From NCBI GenBank assembly GCA_036346255.1, contig CM070639.1:1808001-1872000 (forward strand): a DNA stretch of 64,000 bases, read 5' to 3'. Of this stretch, positions 1-12,235 are shown piece after piece (position 1 is the stretch's first letter; each line of letters begins with the position of its first letter). The notes beneath the pieces were generated by a model that was not told the origin of the DNA, ran no database searches, and saw only the letters and a program-made list of their open reading frames with translations. This DNA comes from Ampelocalamus luodianensis (Eukaryota > Streptophyta > Magnoliopsida > Poales > Poaceae). A program made the translations under genes and the position numbers.

Positions 1-199
1 GGCACTCTGTACGAGCACGTAGAAAAACCTGTTACTTAGAAATTTCAGAGAAAAAAATCATCTCATTGATATCAATGCTCGTAGTACTTTGTTCATAGCT
101 ACAAAATCATAATCATAACAAAGTACTTTCAAATAGGAATCCAGCGGTATCACTTTTGTGTCGCAAGATCTATATATTGTTAGACTAACTGTTGGTAAG

Positions 200-258
200 T
201 TTACAAACTTTGAATCTCAAATTGCGTGGGCTTCTTTTAAAAATCAACGGAGGGAGTA
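200..258. repeat. Stowaway-like MITE right end
   Basis: The decamer ACGGAGGGAG at 247-256 followed by TA is the classic right terminus of grass Stowaway (Tc1/Mariner) MITEs. The preceding AT-rich stretch resembles their interior. The matching left end (CTCCCTCCGT) is not present upstream in the window, so the element is either cut by the window edge or partial. The left limit given is approximate. Confidence 0.55.
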
Positions 259-519
259 CTACGCGAACTTTAATCCATCTCAGGCGCAATGCCGAGTTAC
301 GACTATGAATTAATTGCATGCATGCTGCCTTTTGTCCTGGACTAGATTTTAGTTAGCATACTTGTCGGGCAGACGTTGATGTGGAGAGATAAAGACTTAT
401 TTTCACACAATATTTTTAAAAAGAGATAATTTAAACCCGAATTAACTAGCCCACGGCTAATAAGTACTAACCAATTGACCCGGGGCATATAACAACCTGT
501 TCTTCAGCCATCATCAGTC

Positions 520-715
520 AAATGCATGTGGAGGACAAATCTAGAAAGCCATCAATGGCAACACAACAATTCTGAGTATAGCTTTCAGTTTTGGGTTGCA
601 TGATCTCGTGTCTGGTTAATGCCACTCCAGTTGTACAGCTTGCTACATATAATATATGCTCGTCTCTGTAGCTTATCAGAAGCAGGAACTGCCTCGCGCG
701 GAGCAAGAAACACAG
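520..715 (+). repeat. Dispersed repeat, copy A
   Basis: This stretch shares an ordered series of near-identical words with 25536-25725, including AACAACAATTCTGA, a TTTCAGTTT word, CCAGTTxTACAxCTTGCT and AGCTTxTCAGAAGC. The two copies are in the same orientation and clearly diverged. The family is not recognised; copy B has short inverted ends (GCCGTTTGGC and a GCCGGAACGGC-like end) suggestive of a small DNA transposon. Confidence 0.5.
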
Positions 716-1709
716 AGGAAAAACTGCATATCCTCTGTGTTTTTTCCAACACAATTCGCCGAAGGAATTCCGCTGCATGTCGTCGGTCGACGTGGGTCCA
801 GCAAAGCCTCACTTAGTCATTAATTGAAGGAAAAGCAAGCTGTCTCCACTGCTTTGATTGATTTTCTTCAGCAATCCTTTCTCCCGTAAAGGAAAAGCAA
901 GCCGCTCGTTAATTGAAGTGCTAACATTCCATTGATTCCTTGCGCCGTGAAGGAAAAAACAAGACGCTTGCGCATCACCAAGCCGCTGCTGCACTTTCTC
1001 TTGGTCCGTCAAGACGCACGCCTTGCGTCTGCCTCGTTAAACCAACGTCGCTGTCCAGCCGTCCCCTCCATCCGACAGCTTCCATGTTTCATTGTTGCTG
1101 TGCTTGCCTGTGAGAGAATTCGTTTTCTACACATTTTGCTTTAATTCTTTCTCAAAGTTGCTTTAGTTTTGGATGTACGGTTACGTCGCGTAGTATGCTG
1201 TAGATAATCATTTTTGGTGGGTAGTTTTGTTTGAGATATGTGGTTAATCGGAGAAATCTTGTTTTAGGTGCAGTACGTCGAATATGTCGCACGCCACCAA
1301 CTTCAAAATTTACTATAGTTAAGGGATTATTCTTGAGAGCCCCGGGGGGATTGATTTGCGTTATTTTCAACCGGCGACCGTGCCTCTAACAAGACCAGAG
1401 CAACGTATATGGGGTGCTGTGATACGGTGGTTGTTTCATTCATTCGATTTGGATCATGTTGTGTATGATCTGTAATTGAGTTGCCTTACCCCTCCAACCA
1501 ACATAACGCACATATTGGGAGTTAGTGCAGCAGAAGGGAACAAAGTCATGACAGTCATATGTACGCATGGCGAGAGAGAAACGGTGGGATTTGGTCCTTC
1601 TGGCCCAAGCATATGCGAAGCCCACTCATACGTCGACTGCTGAACAATAAGGGGGTGGTGATGCGAAAGAAGAAGTCGGAGACTTCAGCCGCACAGCACG
1701 GCGCACACA
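716..1709. other. Intergenic, no gene seen
   Basis: About 1 kb of mixed-composition sequence with only short open frames and no recognisable protein similarity. It may hold the 5' non-coding part of the MULE that follows, but I could not identify a long terminal inverted repeat. Confidence 0.4.
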
Positions 1710-4700
1710 ATGGCCGAAGGTCACGAAGTTGGTGAAGTTGTCGATGAAGACCGTACGAAAGGAGCTCCTTCAGTAAGGCAAACTAGTGGGATTGCTGACG
1801 AGTGTGAGGAGTTGGAAGTCCTATTGCAAAGGATGGATCTCGAAGATCGGGACTACATGGCATTATCAGAAAATGAAGAATCCAACGACGAGGATGTTGT
1901 GGACCAGCAGGTGGTTCCATCCGAGTGAAACACATACCAGTTCGACAACCTCGTCGTTAATGAAGGCTCTCGTGTGCCGTGGGAGTACGACTCAGAGCGA
2001 GGTGAGGCAATGAGCTATATACAAATGCAAGGAGGTCGTGCAGGAGGCGGTCAAATTCTAGGCCTTGTCGGTATGGCATACATTCACAGTCGTTAAGTTT
2101 AACCCAATATGCTACGACGTGAAGTGCGATATAGAGGGATGACCTTAGTGAGTGCACGCATTTCAGCTTAAGTGGGACACCTACTGGAAATGTTCTATAG
2201 TGGTCCCTCACACATGTGTCATCACTGAGTCAGTGCAGTCCCACAGCTAGGAACCTGTCATCAAGTTTCATCGCGAACTTCATGTACGGTGAGATCGTGG
2301 ATAATCTAGATTTTAAGACACAATCCATAATTCGGACGATTGAGGCAAGATTCCAGTACACAGTCAGCTATACCAAGACATGGAGGGCAAAACAGAAGGT
2401 ATTGAAATTAAGGTTTGGTACGTTCGAGGACTCCTACAAAACCTACTCTAGCTACTTCGAGTCATACAAGACAGAAATCCCAGCAATCATGTTGACATGC
2501 TAGATTCCACATCTGAAGTGGCTCAATAAGAGGGTACTGAAGCGAGTATTCTTCACCTTCAGTCCATGCATCAATGTATTCCAGCACTGCCGTCCAATCT
2601 TGTGCGTGGATGGCACATTCCTGACTGGAAAAGTACAAGGGCCAGATACTGACTGCATAGAGATGGATGGGAACAATCAAGTTCTTCCCGTAACATTTGC
2701 TTTCGTTGAAAGCGAGAACACGAACAGCTGGTTGTGGTTCTTAAGGAACTTGATGATTTCTGTTGTACAGGACCATCGTGACGTATGCGTCATACATGAT
2801 TGGCATGCAGGTCTGCTGAGTGCAATAACTCAACTACAAGAGGGACAGAACGAACCACTTCCATAGGTGAATCTACAGAGTAGGTGGTGCATGAGGCACT
2901 TGAGGGCAAACTTCTACAAGTAGTTCTGTAATGAGGACTTGATGAACCTGTTCAAGCGGTTGTGTAACCAGAACTAACAAAGAAAGTTTGAAGCACTCTC
3001 GAAGATTTTAGATGAGAGAACCCAGATGCACCGAAGGGAGGCAACGAAAAAGGCTGCCCCAAGCCCTGAGCAGGCCCCCCGAAGTATTACACAGCTACCC
3101 ACAGATGGTCCTAGTATGGCGAGGAAGACAAGGGCGCAGGTGAAATGCTTCTCAGATTGGATTGAGCACGAGTCTAAGGAGAAGTGGTCATGCTACATGA
3201 TAGGAGGTGGTGCACGATACAGTAACATGACAATCAATCTTGCCGAGGTATACAATTGGGTCATGCGTGGCACCAGATGCCTCCCTTTGGTTGGTATTGT
3301 GGAGGCAATTTTCTACGGTACCACAAATTACTTTGTTGACAGAAGCAACAAAGCATCGCTCGCCATGACAAATAACAGAGTACTCTACTCTGCCATGGTC
3401 ACCAAGTATAAGGAGGAGAAGAGCAAGAAGGGTAAGATGCATCAGGCATTCAAGATGGGCACAAAGGAGCTTCGCTTTGAGATAATGTGCAGGGATAAAG
3501 GACGTTGTGGAACGAACTATCAGAGGATCACTCAGGAGTGCACGCACGCCGCACTAGTTGCATATGCAGTTTCAACAAGCCCCTTCTTCTGCATAGGCCC
3601 TGCTATCATGTCATGGACGTATGTTCGACGGCGGCTGTAGCATCTCGGCTGGTACCTCTCTGAGTATTTCACCAAGGGGAGGTGATGCAAACCTGGAGTA
3701 GAGATATGCATGTGTCGACGATCGAGTCATCGATCTTACAAAATAAATAGAGAAAAATAGCAAAGAGTTCTTGGGAGGGAATGTGATTGTTCTTTATTGC
3801 TCTGAACTGGATCCTTTACAAGGGGCGCCCTTGACAAGGCAGTAAACTAGCCCTAATTACACTTGGTGTACTAATTGCTATGCTAATGCTTCAAATGAAA
3901 TCCAATTGTTTGTTGATCTTCCGAATTGGATTGCCTTCTGCTGTTTGTGTTCTCCTTTAACTAGTTGACGAAGTGTTGGCAGTTACTCCTGGAAGAAATG
4001 CCTGTTGGAAGCGTCGCGACTGGTCAGAGGGAGGCGGTAGTTGGTTAAGTGTCAACCGTTTGGCGGTTAATATCAGAAGGAGATAATAACCATATGGTGG
4101 TTACTATCAGTGTCTTAGGGTTATAAACATCGCGTGGCTTAAAGTAAATAAGACATATGCTCTATTCATCACACGGGATGAATATGCTTGGATTGGATCC
4201 AAGCACCAGTTCTACGAGCAGTCATCTGGTTGAGGATTGGGTACAAGACCTCATCCGACCAGGGTACCCATGATATAACCTCTGGAATCCTTACGACCAC
4301 GGGGTCGTTAGCCTTAGGGGTTACAACCGTGAAGACATATGGTCTTTTAATTATATATAAATACATAGAGATTTTAATCCTCGTCAGTGTGGTTATGGCG
4401 TGGTTGGCCATTTCACGGGCCATCCAGCCTGGGAGCAACTTATCTGGGCCACAAACATTGATAGGTTTAAGGGAAAGGATGGCCGGCGATAGGTACGACG
4501 CATCAGAAATGACATGGACGAAGTAGAAGCCGGGCGTCGTACGAAGAAGTGCTCCATTTGCAAGAAGACCAGACACACCTTCAAGAAATGACCTACGAGA
4601 AATCCATAGGACGAAGGAGAAATCCATAGGACAAAGGAGACATCGAAAATACGGACGTTGCCATGGGGACCTCATGCGACCGAAGGAGACGAGGCGGTGC

Positions 4701-4775
4701 ACAAAGCGGACATTGAGGTCTCAGCCATGGGAAAGGTTCGTCCTATTGAAATATGTGGAGCTCAATGCTTTGTAA
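1710..4775 (+). pseudogene. Mutator-like (MuDR/MULE) transposase pseudogene
   Basis: The remnant of a plant MULE transposase is readable in order across several frames. An acidic N-terminal region starts at ATG 1710. A pre-catalytic block (about 2280-2490) contains the word SYTKTWRAKQKVL. The DDE core at 2600-2866 shows VDGTFLTGK, NNQVLPVTFAFVE and a second aspartate in HDWHAGLL. A helical region at 3150-3545 follows (NLAEVYNWVMRGTR). A SWIM zinc finger of CxC...CYH type can be read from 3559 in another frame. A C-terminal CCHC-like knuckle (KCSICKKTRHTFKK) lies at 4546-4592. These motifs would cut and paste Mutator DNA in the nucleus. In-frame stops (for example at 1926, 2864 and 2938), frame changes and a non-coding insert at about 3665-4430 make it inactive. 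Terminal inverted repeats were not found. Confidence 0.85.
3665..4430. other. Non-coding insert within the MULE C-terminal region
   Basis: In related MULEs the SWIM finger and the terminal knuckle are separated by a modest coding linker. Here the linker is replaced by roughly 750 bp of AT-rich sequence without open frame. Its style resembles LTR sequence (regulatory-like, no coding). No target duplication or LTR boundary could be fixed, so its identity remains open. Confidence 0.35.
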
Positions 4776-5379
4776 TATTGCTTTGATTTCTCTGAAAACT
4801 AGGTGATCATGTTGTTGTGAATGGTCTATAATGTCGGTGCAATTTCTCCACAATATATGTGACGATCTTGCACGGAATGTTATATAATGTCGTTGTGATT
4901 TGTCCACCAAAGATGTCATGATGTTGTGTTCTATGTTACGTAATTTGTTGCATAAGAAATGTGGACAATTTCGCACAAAAGATGGAATTTGAATGCATAA
5001 GTTCGCTATTATGTACATCGTTCTTAGCTTTTGATTTTTCACGGGCGTTAGTTCCAAAGCTTATAAACCTGATTTTAATTCCCAATTCCATAGCATGTCT
5101 TTTGGACATTTATTTTTATGTTGTTCCCTGCCATGCTACGCCAAGAAATGAATACCAAAAGGGACTAAGATTTGAAGTCGACTTTACAACACAGTTCGAA
5201 AGTGAAGTAGACTTTATAATAAAGTTACAAATTACACGACACGCGGGGTTTGGTTACATGCATAAGGAATGACATCATGCACGATGCAACAAACTGAAAT
5301 ACACCCACTACAACATGAACACTCCTTTAACAACACATATATGCATTGGTAGAAGTCTAAATAAATGTTGTTAGGTTCT
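4776..5379. other. AT-rich flank, possible interrupted DNA transposon
   Basis: There is no gene here. Around 4790-4980 degenerate TGTTGTG/GTTGTGATTTGTCCAC-type words recur. CACTA occurs at 5306-5310, followed by AACAC-rich sequence. Similar CAACAC/GTGTTG words resume at 22935-23040, on the other side of the Gypsy element, so the Gypsy may have landed in one pre-existing repeat. Confidence 0.3.
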
Positions 5380-6173
5380 TGTCGGTGTTTTAGAATCGAT
5401 CTTACGTAAAGATTTTTTAATTCGGGGGGTCTCCACAATTGATCACGCAGACAGAAAAGACATAGGGATTTTTATACAGGTTCGGGCCTTCTCCAGAGAG
5501 AATAACAACCTTACTCATGTGTGTATTGTATTAGGTATTCTGGTTACAATCAGTGGAAAGACTTGCGCTAACATTGCTACTGATTACCTCTCCAAAAGTC
5601 CCTCTCCCCCTCTCCCCATTCCTCTCCTAAAGAATTCTATTTATAGTATACAGAGAGAGAGGTTGTCATTCCAGGTCAGAGGCGCTCATTATTCCGTAAT
5701 AATGAGAGTAATCACCGGAGTAGTAACCTCCCCACGTTGCCTGACGGTTATCAATCAAAGATAATGGTGAGTTAGCTACAGTTATTCCAGAGAATAACTA
5801 CGTATCTTGACTGCTCAGATCTCACAGTTAATAGGGTCTATTGGCGAGTGGACCCAGTTATCTGTGGAGAAGTCGTGGCAGGACTGGTCGTAGAAGGACT
5901 TACAACCAAGGGGTAGTTATAGAAAAGCTTACGACTAGATACTGGTCGTAGAAAGATTTACGACCGGAGGTAATCGTAGGAGGACTTACGATTACGCGGT
6001 AGTCATAGGAGAACCTACGACTATAGAGGTGGTCGTAGAAAAGCTTACGACCACCTGATTGACTTCTCCCTTACTACTGTAAGGGGTATACTCAATAGCT
6101 GTGTGACGTCATATTTATCCATAATACTCAATTATAGATAAATAGTAAAATGAGAATTATTAGATCCTCGTCA
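5380..6173 (-). repeat. Gypsy 3' LTR
   Basis: Direct repeat of 22133-22926 with the same 794 bp length. It begins TGTCGGTG on the plus strand and ends CCTCGTCA, that is TG...CA in element orientation. It carries an array of short hairpin words (5885-6053) and a minus-strand TATAAATA at 5638-5645. Substitutions relative to the other LTR are scattered, so insertion is not very recent. Confidence 0.93.
5885..6053. repeat. Hairpin-repeat array in 3' LTR (6 units)
   Basis: Six short imperfect palindromes of the form GTCGTAG-N(4-6)-CTTACGAC follow each other at about 27-30 bp spacing. Arms are GGTCGTA and TACGACC with local changes (for example GTTATAG, ATCGTAG, GTCATAG). The same words occur in the other LTR and in two introns of the antisense gene. 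Confidence 0.85.
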
Positions 6174-6190
6174 TCTAGCCCCCCAGCTTC
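6174..6190 (-). other. Polypurine tract of Gypsy element
   Basis: Immediately internal to the 3' LTR, the minus strand reads GAAGCTGGGGGGCTAGA, a G-rich purine tract in the position where plus-strand DNA synthesis is primed. Its location on the left fixes the minus orientation of the element. Confidence 0.85.
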
Positions 6191-6734
6191 AAGTGAAAAT
6201 GAATTACTTGGGAAAGGAGTCATAGATGTTCTTACGACCACTAGATGGTTGTGAGGTAAAGGTTGAAGGAAAAACTCTTCAACACGTGTTTCATTCGACC
6301 AGAAATATACTTAGTCAAGGAATTTTGCTAAAAATTTCACGACTACAAGGTAGTCATAGAAAATCTTATGACTACAGAGTAACCATGATTCGATGATCGG
6401 AAGTAAAATCTTTCTGAGTGGTATTTCTTTTGACCAGAGATATACTTGGCCAAGAAGGTAATTTCGCTTGAAGTGTGAAAAGAGCCTCGGTTTTCTCGAA
6501 TAGGCAGATTTAAAAGGATCTGTCCATTAGAGCAATTTCCGAAGCGGTGGGAACTGTTGAGTTTCCACGGCGTTTCATTTCAAGCGTGCGGTTATAAAAA
6601 TGACCACAGGGGTAACTTTAGGGTTCTTACCTTTCCCCAATTCACCCTGACTGTTCATCACATTCTCGCCTCCTCCGCCGCCAGCAAAAATTGTGTGTTT
6701 TCTTGAAATTTTTCCAAATCCAAACCTCCTTTAA
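6191..6734 (+). other. Leader region of the antisense gene
   Basis: About 540 bp between PPT and antisense-gene start. It has no open frame. It contains further loose hairpin words (CTTACGACCAC near 6230; GGTAGTCATAG...TATGACTAC near 6345) and, near its end, a TATA box and a CT-rich probable 5' UTR (6635-6730). Confidence 0.6.
6593..6600 (+). promoter_or_regulatory. TATA box of the antisense gene
   Basis: TATAAAAA lies 135 bp upstream of the ATG at 6735, preceding a pyrimidine-rich leader. The placement suits a plant core promoter with transcription starting around 6625-6635. It would drive transcription opposite to the LTR promoter. Confidence 0.6.
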
Positions 6735-7708
6735 ATGAGGAAAATGGCCAAGATCGTCTCTGTGTGGGCGGAATCGGAGATGGATACGGTGAAGATGAAC
6801 GCATTGGTTGCTGCTGGGAAGATCCCTGAGAAGGTACTCGTAAAATGGATTTCAGCAGTTGGACAACATTGACCGCCGAGGGAGGAGGGGCAAATCCCTG
6901 TCTTCCAGGCGTACTGTGAGTGCGACCTTCGATTGCCTGCTCACCCTTTTCTCACACTTGTACTCGAGCACTTTGGGGAGGAATTAGTGAATCTTGGTCC
7001 TAATTCCATCACAATGTTAAATGTATTCGTGTATTTGTGTGAGGCGTACCTGGGAATCCCAGCAGACCTCGAACTTTTCCAAATTATTACGGGATGGCTC
7101 GACAAGTCGGAATCGCTGGGAGTTACGGTCTGAAGCTCCATGACGGGAAGTCGAAGGAGCATATTCAGATGTTCACCCGGTCTTCATGGCCAGGGTGGAA
7201 GAAAAAGTGGTTCTACTGGGAACTCACCGAGGAAGACAGCCTCTTGTTCATCGGTAATGTCGCTGAGAGGATTTCTTCCGGGATTCGACTCCCAGGAACT
7301 TTGATCGGATTGCCCCCTATATTCAAGCTATCAAAGAGTTGAAGGCGGAGGGGCTTACCGGATGGCACGTGGTGAAGGACTTTATCACGCGCCGCATTAG
7401 TCCCCTAAAGAAACGAGTTCCTCCCATGTGGAGGTACTCGGGGAAGGAAGACCCGACCAGGGACTACAAGGAGGGTAAGTGAATTTCTCAATTGATTCTG
7501 GTTTTGGTTAGTCCTGATATGGTCTGTTGACCATGCTATTTGTTTGCATAGATCTTTCACAGGCGGATATTGACGCCCGTGTCAAGCTCATCTGTGAGAA
7601 AAGTCCATCAAACGTGGCGGCTCCTCAAATTCTTGCGGTTTTGACCGCAGAGGAAAAGGTGGAACGCCTAAAGGTAATCGAAAATCGACTTCATCTTTAG
7701 GTCTTTAT

Positions 7709-7819
7709 AGTCGTAAAAAGATTTACGACTAGAGGATTCGTCGTAGAAAAACTTACGACTGTATGTTGGTCGTAGAGGAACTTACGACCAGTGAGTGATC
7801 GTAGAAAAACTTACGACCA
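7709..7819. repeat. Hairpin-repeat cluster in antisense-gene intron 2
   Basis: Four consecutive units of the LTR-type palindrome (GTCGTAG...CTTACGAC), spaced about 27-30 bp, fill most of the intron between the exons ending 7673 and starting 7855. Confidence 0.85.
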
Positions 7820-9043
7820 CTTTTTTTAATATTTTCTTTTTCTGATCTCAACAGAAAGTAGGCATAGAAGACCGCCAAAACGACGCGGAAGTCGAATTGG
7901 TGTTCATTGGGGTGACGACGCAAGCGGAGCAAGCAAAAGTTCCTCCAACCAAAAGGAGTCGACTTGTAAAGGTCGGCGACAAAGGTGGCGCGAGTTCGAC
8001 TCCTTCTGCTCCCTTTGCTCAATTCGCTGCAGACATGGAGGCAACGGCGAGGGAAAAAGCAGAGGAAGCTGCCTTTGCCCTTAAGAGCAAAGGCTCCAAG
8101 GCCAAGGTACCCTTCTATTATGACAACAAGACTTTCGCAGTTTCGGCTTCTCGTGGCTTTATAAAGCACCTAGAAAAGGAGAACTGGAAGAGCTTCATGT
8201 CTTTTGTGAAGGAAACTGCTGCTCCAGCAGAACCTGAGGTCGCAGGAAGCAGTGCTCTTGAGGTGGTCGAGACAGATCTCGGCCATTCGGGGAGTCAGGA
8301 GGGTCACAAAGTGGTGACCTCGTTCCCCCAATTGAATCTCGACCAACAGTAGTCGAGAAGAAATCGAATAAACCTTCGTTGGGAAGGTTGCTTCTAAATT
8401 TCTGGTCAGATCCAGGCACAGAGGTATGTAAAAAACAAAAGCGTAAGAACTGCTTTTACCCTTTATTTTTACGAGTTAACTTGCTCCTTGTTCTGTGATC
8501 TTAGCCCAACTCCTTCAGCCCCCATGGATGCATCTACTGAGAAGCCCGCTGCTACTTCTTCAGCAAATGAAGGAGCGATAGCGGTGGTAGCTGAAGTTTC
8601 AGCCACCATTCCCATGGTGGAAGAAGTCGTCGCTGCTGAAGTTGCTACGACCACTAAGGCAATCGTAGGGATGGAGGCGAAGACAAGGGAGGCCATAAGA
8701 GAGACACCAGGAGAAGGTGGTGGTGAGAGCTCCGAACACCACGCCGGTAAGGAGGTTGTCGAGGACATTCCTTCCGGTCCTCCAAGCAGTGCTGCCACCA
8801 CAGATTCAAAGGAAGAGGAATACTTTAACTTCTGTTCTGATTTCTTTGGCCTTGCTTCCATCGTAGGATCTTCCGCCTACAGATCTCGCGACCGAGTCCG
8901 TCACCCCAGCGGCATTCCCAACTGTGGGGAAGTCTTCGATGATGAATGTCTCGAAGGGGTTTGATGGAGACGTGTCGAGGAGATGGATGGACTGAAAGAT
9001 CCGACGAGGATAGTCTCCATGTTCGCCGGGACGACCAACTTGA

Positions 9044-9480
9044 GATAAGATGATACCACTTGATACAATTTAGATATATCTCTTGAAGAGATAGGACTTG
9101 AAAAGATATCGAGTATCAGAGAAATCACTTGGATAAGATACCTCTTGAAAAACAACATCAAGAAATTTGAGGTATCGGAGAGACCACATGGATAAGAAGT
9201 GATTAGGTATCGGGGAGAGCTTGGTAAGCAAAGAATTGATCGGCATAGAAGGAGTTAGATACCACTTGTGAATGAGAACAAGAGATACCACTTAAAAGAT
9301 ACAACGTGAAGGAGTACGATGATATCAATTGAGAATACCACTTGTAAGGACAAGATGATATCACTTAAAATAGTACCACTTGTAAAAACAAGGATACCAC
9401 TTGAATCAAACACATATGATTCTCATGCCGAGATCAAAGAAGATCAATAGGAGCTACCACTTGAAAGAATACCATTTGAA
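9044..9480. repeat. Degenerate TACCACTT-rich repeat
   Basis: The word GATACCACTTG/GATACCACTTA and close variants recurs irregularly about every 20-40 bp (for example 9051, 9255, 9285, 9340, 9372, 9398, 9455). No coding frame. It forms the left end of the nested Copia remnant. Confidence 0.6.
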
Positions 9481-10339
9481 TGATAAATATATCACAATGA
9501 GATCAAAATGGCATATGGAGTCAAAAAGTATTTGAGAGTAGCTAGCAAGGATACCACAGATCAAATTAACTTTGGGAAACAACCACAATAGATTTAGAAT
9601 TGAAAGAATTGAGATTGGTTGTTTTGTCAGGATAATCGGTAGTACCGCAGGTCAAATACCGGTAGTACCGGGATCCGGTAGTACCGCAAGAATACTGCCG
9701 GTAGTTCCGATTTTCCTGGGACTTCAAAGATTGATCAGGGAATTTAGAAGAGAATTGAAGCTTATGCAAATGATCCCTAGTTTTGAACTCAATTAAATAT
9801 TTTAAGGATCATTATGCACTAAGAGGACTAATTAATATTCAAGGAATTAGTTTTTATGAATTAGTGTTTTGATTTTGGAAATGAAATCGCATTTTCAAGA
9901 CTTTTCACAAAAAGATCCAAATTGAGCAAATGAAGAAATTTGAGTATCCAATTTTGTGTATGAGTCATGAATACCATCATGGACCTATTCATATGAATAA
10001 TTTAGGCTCAATTGGCTAAACTTACTTAAGTGCTAGAAAGTGACCTTTATGGTTAAACTAATATTTTGGATGAGTTTCGAAATCAAATAACTTTTGATGA
10101 GTTGGTCTTTTGAAATCATAAACAAGATCAAGCATGAGAGCAAGAACAACCCTTTTAAGATTATCATGAAATGCAACCTACACAAGGTAAAAGGGTCTAG
10201 ATACTTCAATGTAAATACTTGTTACCGAGATAGCATTGGCTCATGATATGATTTGATTATCCTCATACTTGGCTCCAATTTTGACATATGATGGAATACA
10301 CCTCTTCATGAATAAGCCAAGTCTCCAATGCCTCTCCAA

Positions 10340-10832
10340 GTACCTATTAATCATTTAAGCGCATTTTTGGTACCCAATACTTGGTTGGGTCCATGAATGT
10401 TAGTCACAATACTTTTGGGCACCCAAATGGCCCTAGCATTAGTTTTATGTAAACTAACATTCCTAGCAAATACATTGTCATTTATATCCTTCCTAAGCAT
10501 ATAATGATCATTATAAATAGTTGGCTTAGGAGTGATACCTTTAGGACATGAATGTAAGTATCTGAGCATTCTTGAGATCGCGATACTTCATTGAACACAT
10601 CTACACTCAAAGCACTAAATAAAGCTAATTATTTGAGCCGAGATGTAAGCATTTCTTCCCCAATTGTTGGAGCAAGATGATCCAATGGAGGAGAAAAGCC
10701 TACATCTACAATCCGCTATATATTTAGGCCTATGGCCTTAAAATAACATGACATGCGGATTTTCCAACGTGCATAATTTGTGCCATCAAATCGAGGTGCT
10801 TCACCTAGGTACACTAAATCTCTAGTCGCCAT
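10340..10832 (-). pseudogene. Copia gag fragment (SIRE-like)
   Basis: From ATG 10832 on the minus strand the product begins MATRDLVYLGEAPRFDGTNY and continues with the motif ARWKIRMSCYF, the usual N-terminus of Copia capsid proteins (substrate-less structural role: packages element RNA). Stops follow. At 10351-10569 a second readable block contains AIWVPKSIVTNIHGPNQV, a linker found between gag and protease in SIRE/Maximus-type Copia elements. Between the two blocks most of gag has been deleted. The PBS lies just upstream (10871-10885). Confidence 0.75.
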
Positions 10833-10870
10833 CCTTACTCTCTAGACTGCTAAGTCTAATTAATGAGAGA

Positions 10871-10885
10871 CCAAGCTCGATACCA
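10871..10885 (-). other. Primer binding site of nested Copia
   Basis: Minus strand reads TGGTATCGAGCTTGG, a variant of the tRNA-iMet-complementary TGGTATCAGAGC used by plant Copia elements, two bases from the LTR end at 10888. Confidence 0.8.
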
Positions 10886-12061
10886 CTTGTAAGATCGAGG
10901 AGGCCGACTTGTAGGTGAATAGGCGCTTAAAACTTCTATGCTCTAAAACCGATTTCTAATGCTAATCTAATACAAATACGGTTTTGCACAATTAAAGCCT
11001 AAATCAACTAGGTTCAACTAAGTGCATCAACAATATAAGTCTATTGATAATAATCAATCAAGCATTGACCAGTAAGCAATTCAATTTAAGCAATGTAAAT
11101 GATACTATTGCAATCATACATTACGAATAAGCAATTTAATACAAGGTATATAAATTGCACAATGTAAAGCATATGAAAGCTAATCACAAGAAGCACACGG
11201 ACACAATGATGTTTTCTGGTGGTCGCCTGAGACTTCACGGCCTCCCATAATCCACGCTGAGGGAAACCCAAACCACCTGGGCTCGCTCCACCAATTAAGC
11301 CTTCCTCCGAGGGTATCAACCACCTCGCCCACTAGGCTGCTCTTACTCCACTCCGGAGATGGCGAGCACCAAACCACTACAAACGTCCGGTCTTCACAAG
11401 CTTCACTTGAGAAGATCATCGACGACGACGCCCACGCCGCCCTAGGTGTCGGCAAACACCAAGAGTAACAAGTCTTCAACTTTCACTTGAACCAATCAAG
11501 TGTCAAAGCTCGTGGATACTAAATCCACCACCTAATGCAACACAGCAATAGGATTTGCCTCTTCAACCTCACTAAGTGCAACACATGCACAAATGGGAGT
11601 AGAGGGCTTGCTCTTAGCTCAAAGGAACTCAATGGAATGCCGTAGCTGTCTCAACCGGCCAAGGGTATTTATAGCCCCCACACCAAAAACTAGCCGCTTG
11701 GAGACGAAACAGCCAAAACTAGTCGTTACATGTACCCTTTGCGGTCGCACGCTATCACAAGGGGCGGTACTACTGCTCATAGTGATTACCAGCTTATACG
11801 GGCAGTACTACTCGCAGCCGATTTTCAGCACGCATTTACACTCCTTAAAGGTCATAACTTTTGACTCGATGTCCGAATTGAGTGATCTTGGACTCTATTG
11901 AAAGCTTATTCAGAGGGCTACACAACCCACCTATTTGATTTGATCTCAAACACATTTTATCAAATCAAAAAGCACAACTTCAAAAATCCACTACCATGGT
12001 CTAAGTCCAAAGAGTTAGCAACAAGCAATTTTAGACCATGCCAAGGAAAAATACATGAATC

Positions 12062-12235
12062 CCAACAATTTGCAAAACATATTTGCAAACTTAGATCATG
12101 CTACAAGGAGTAGGTACATGGACTTCAACCGTTTGCAAAACACATTTGCAAAGTATAGTCACATGCTACAAGGATTATCCATGAGCCTCAACTATTTGCA
12201 AAACACATTCGCAAATATAGGCAACATGTTAAGTT
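12062..12235 (+). repeat. Three-copy tandem repeat, period 62-64 bp
   Basis: Units begin CAACAATTTGCAAAACATAT (12062), CAACCGTTTGCAAAACACAT (about 12126) and CAACTATTTGCAAAACACAT (about 12188). Each unit continues with an ATG-CTACAAGG or equivalent word. Adjacent copies differ by a few bases. Confidence 0.85.

Noticed and set aside
3188..3547. 119-codon minus-strand frame
   Set aside because: Exact antisense of the MULE transposase.
5885..6053. CRISPR-like array of short repeats
   Set aside because: Spacing is irregular, repeats are palindromic and diverged, 'spacers' are too short, and the host is a plant LTR element.
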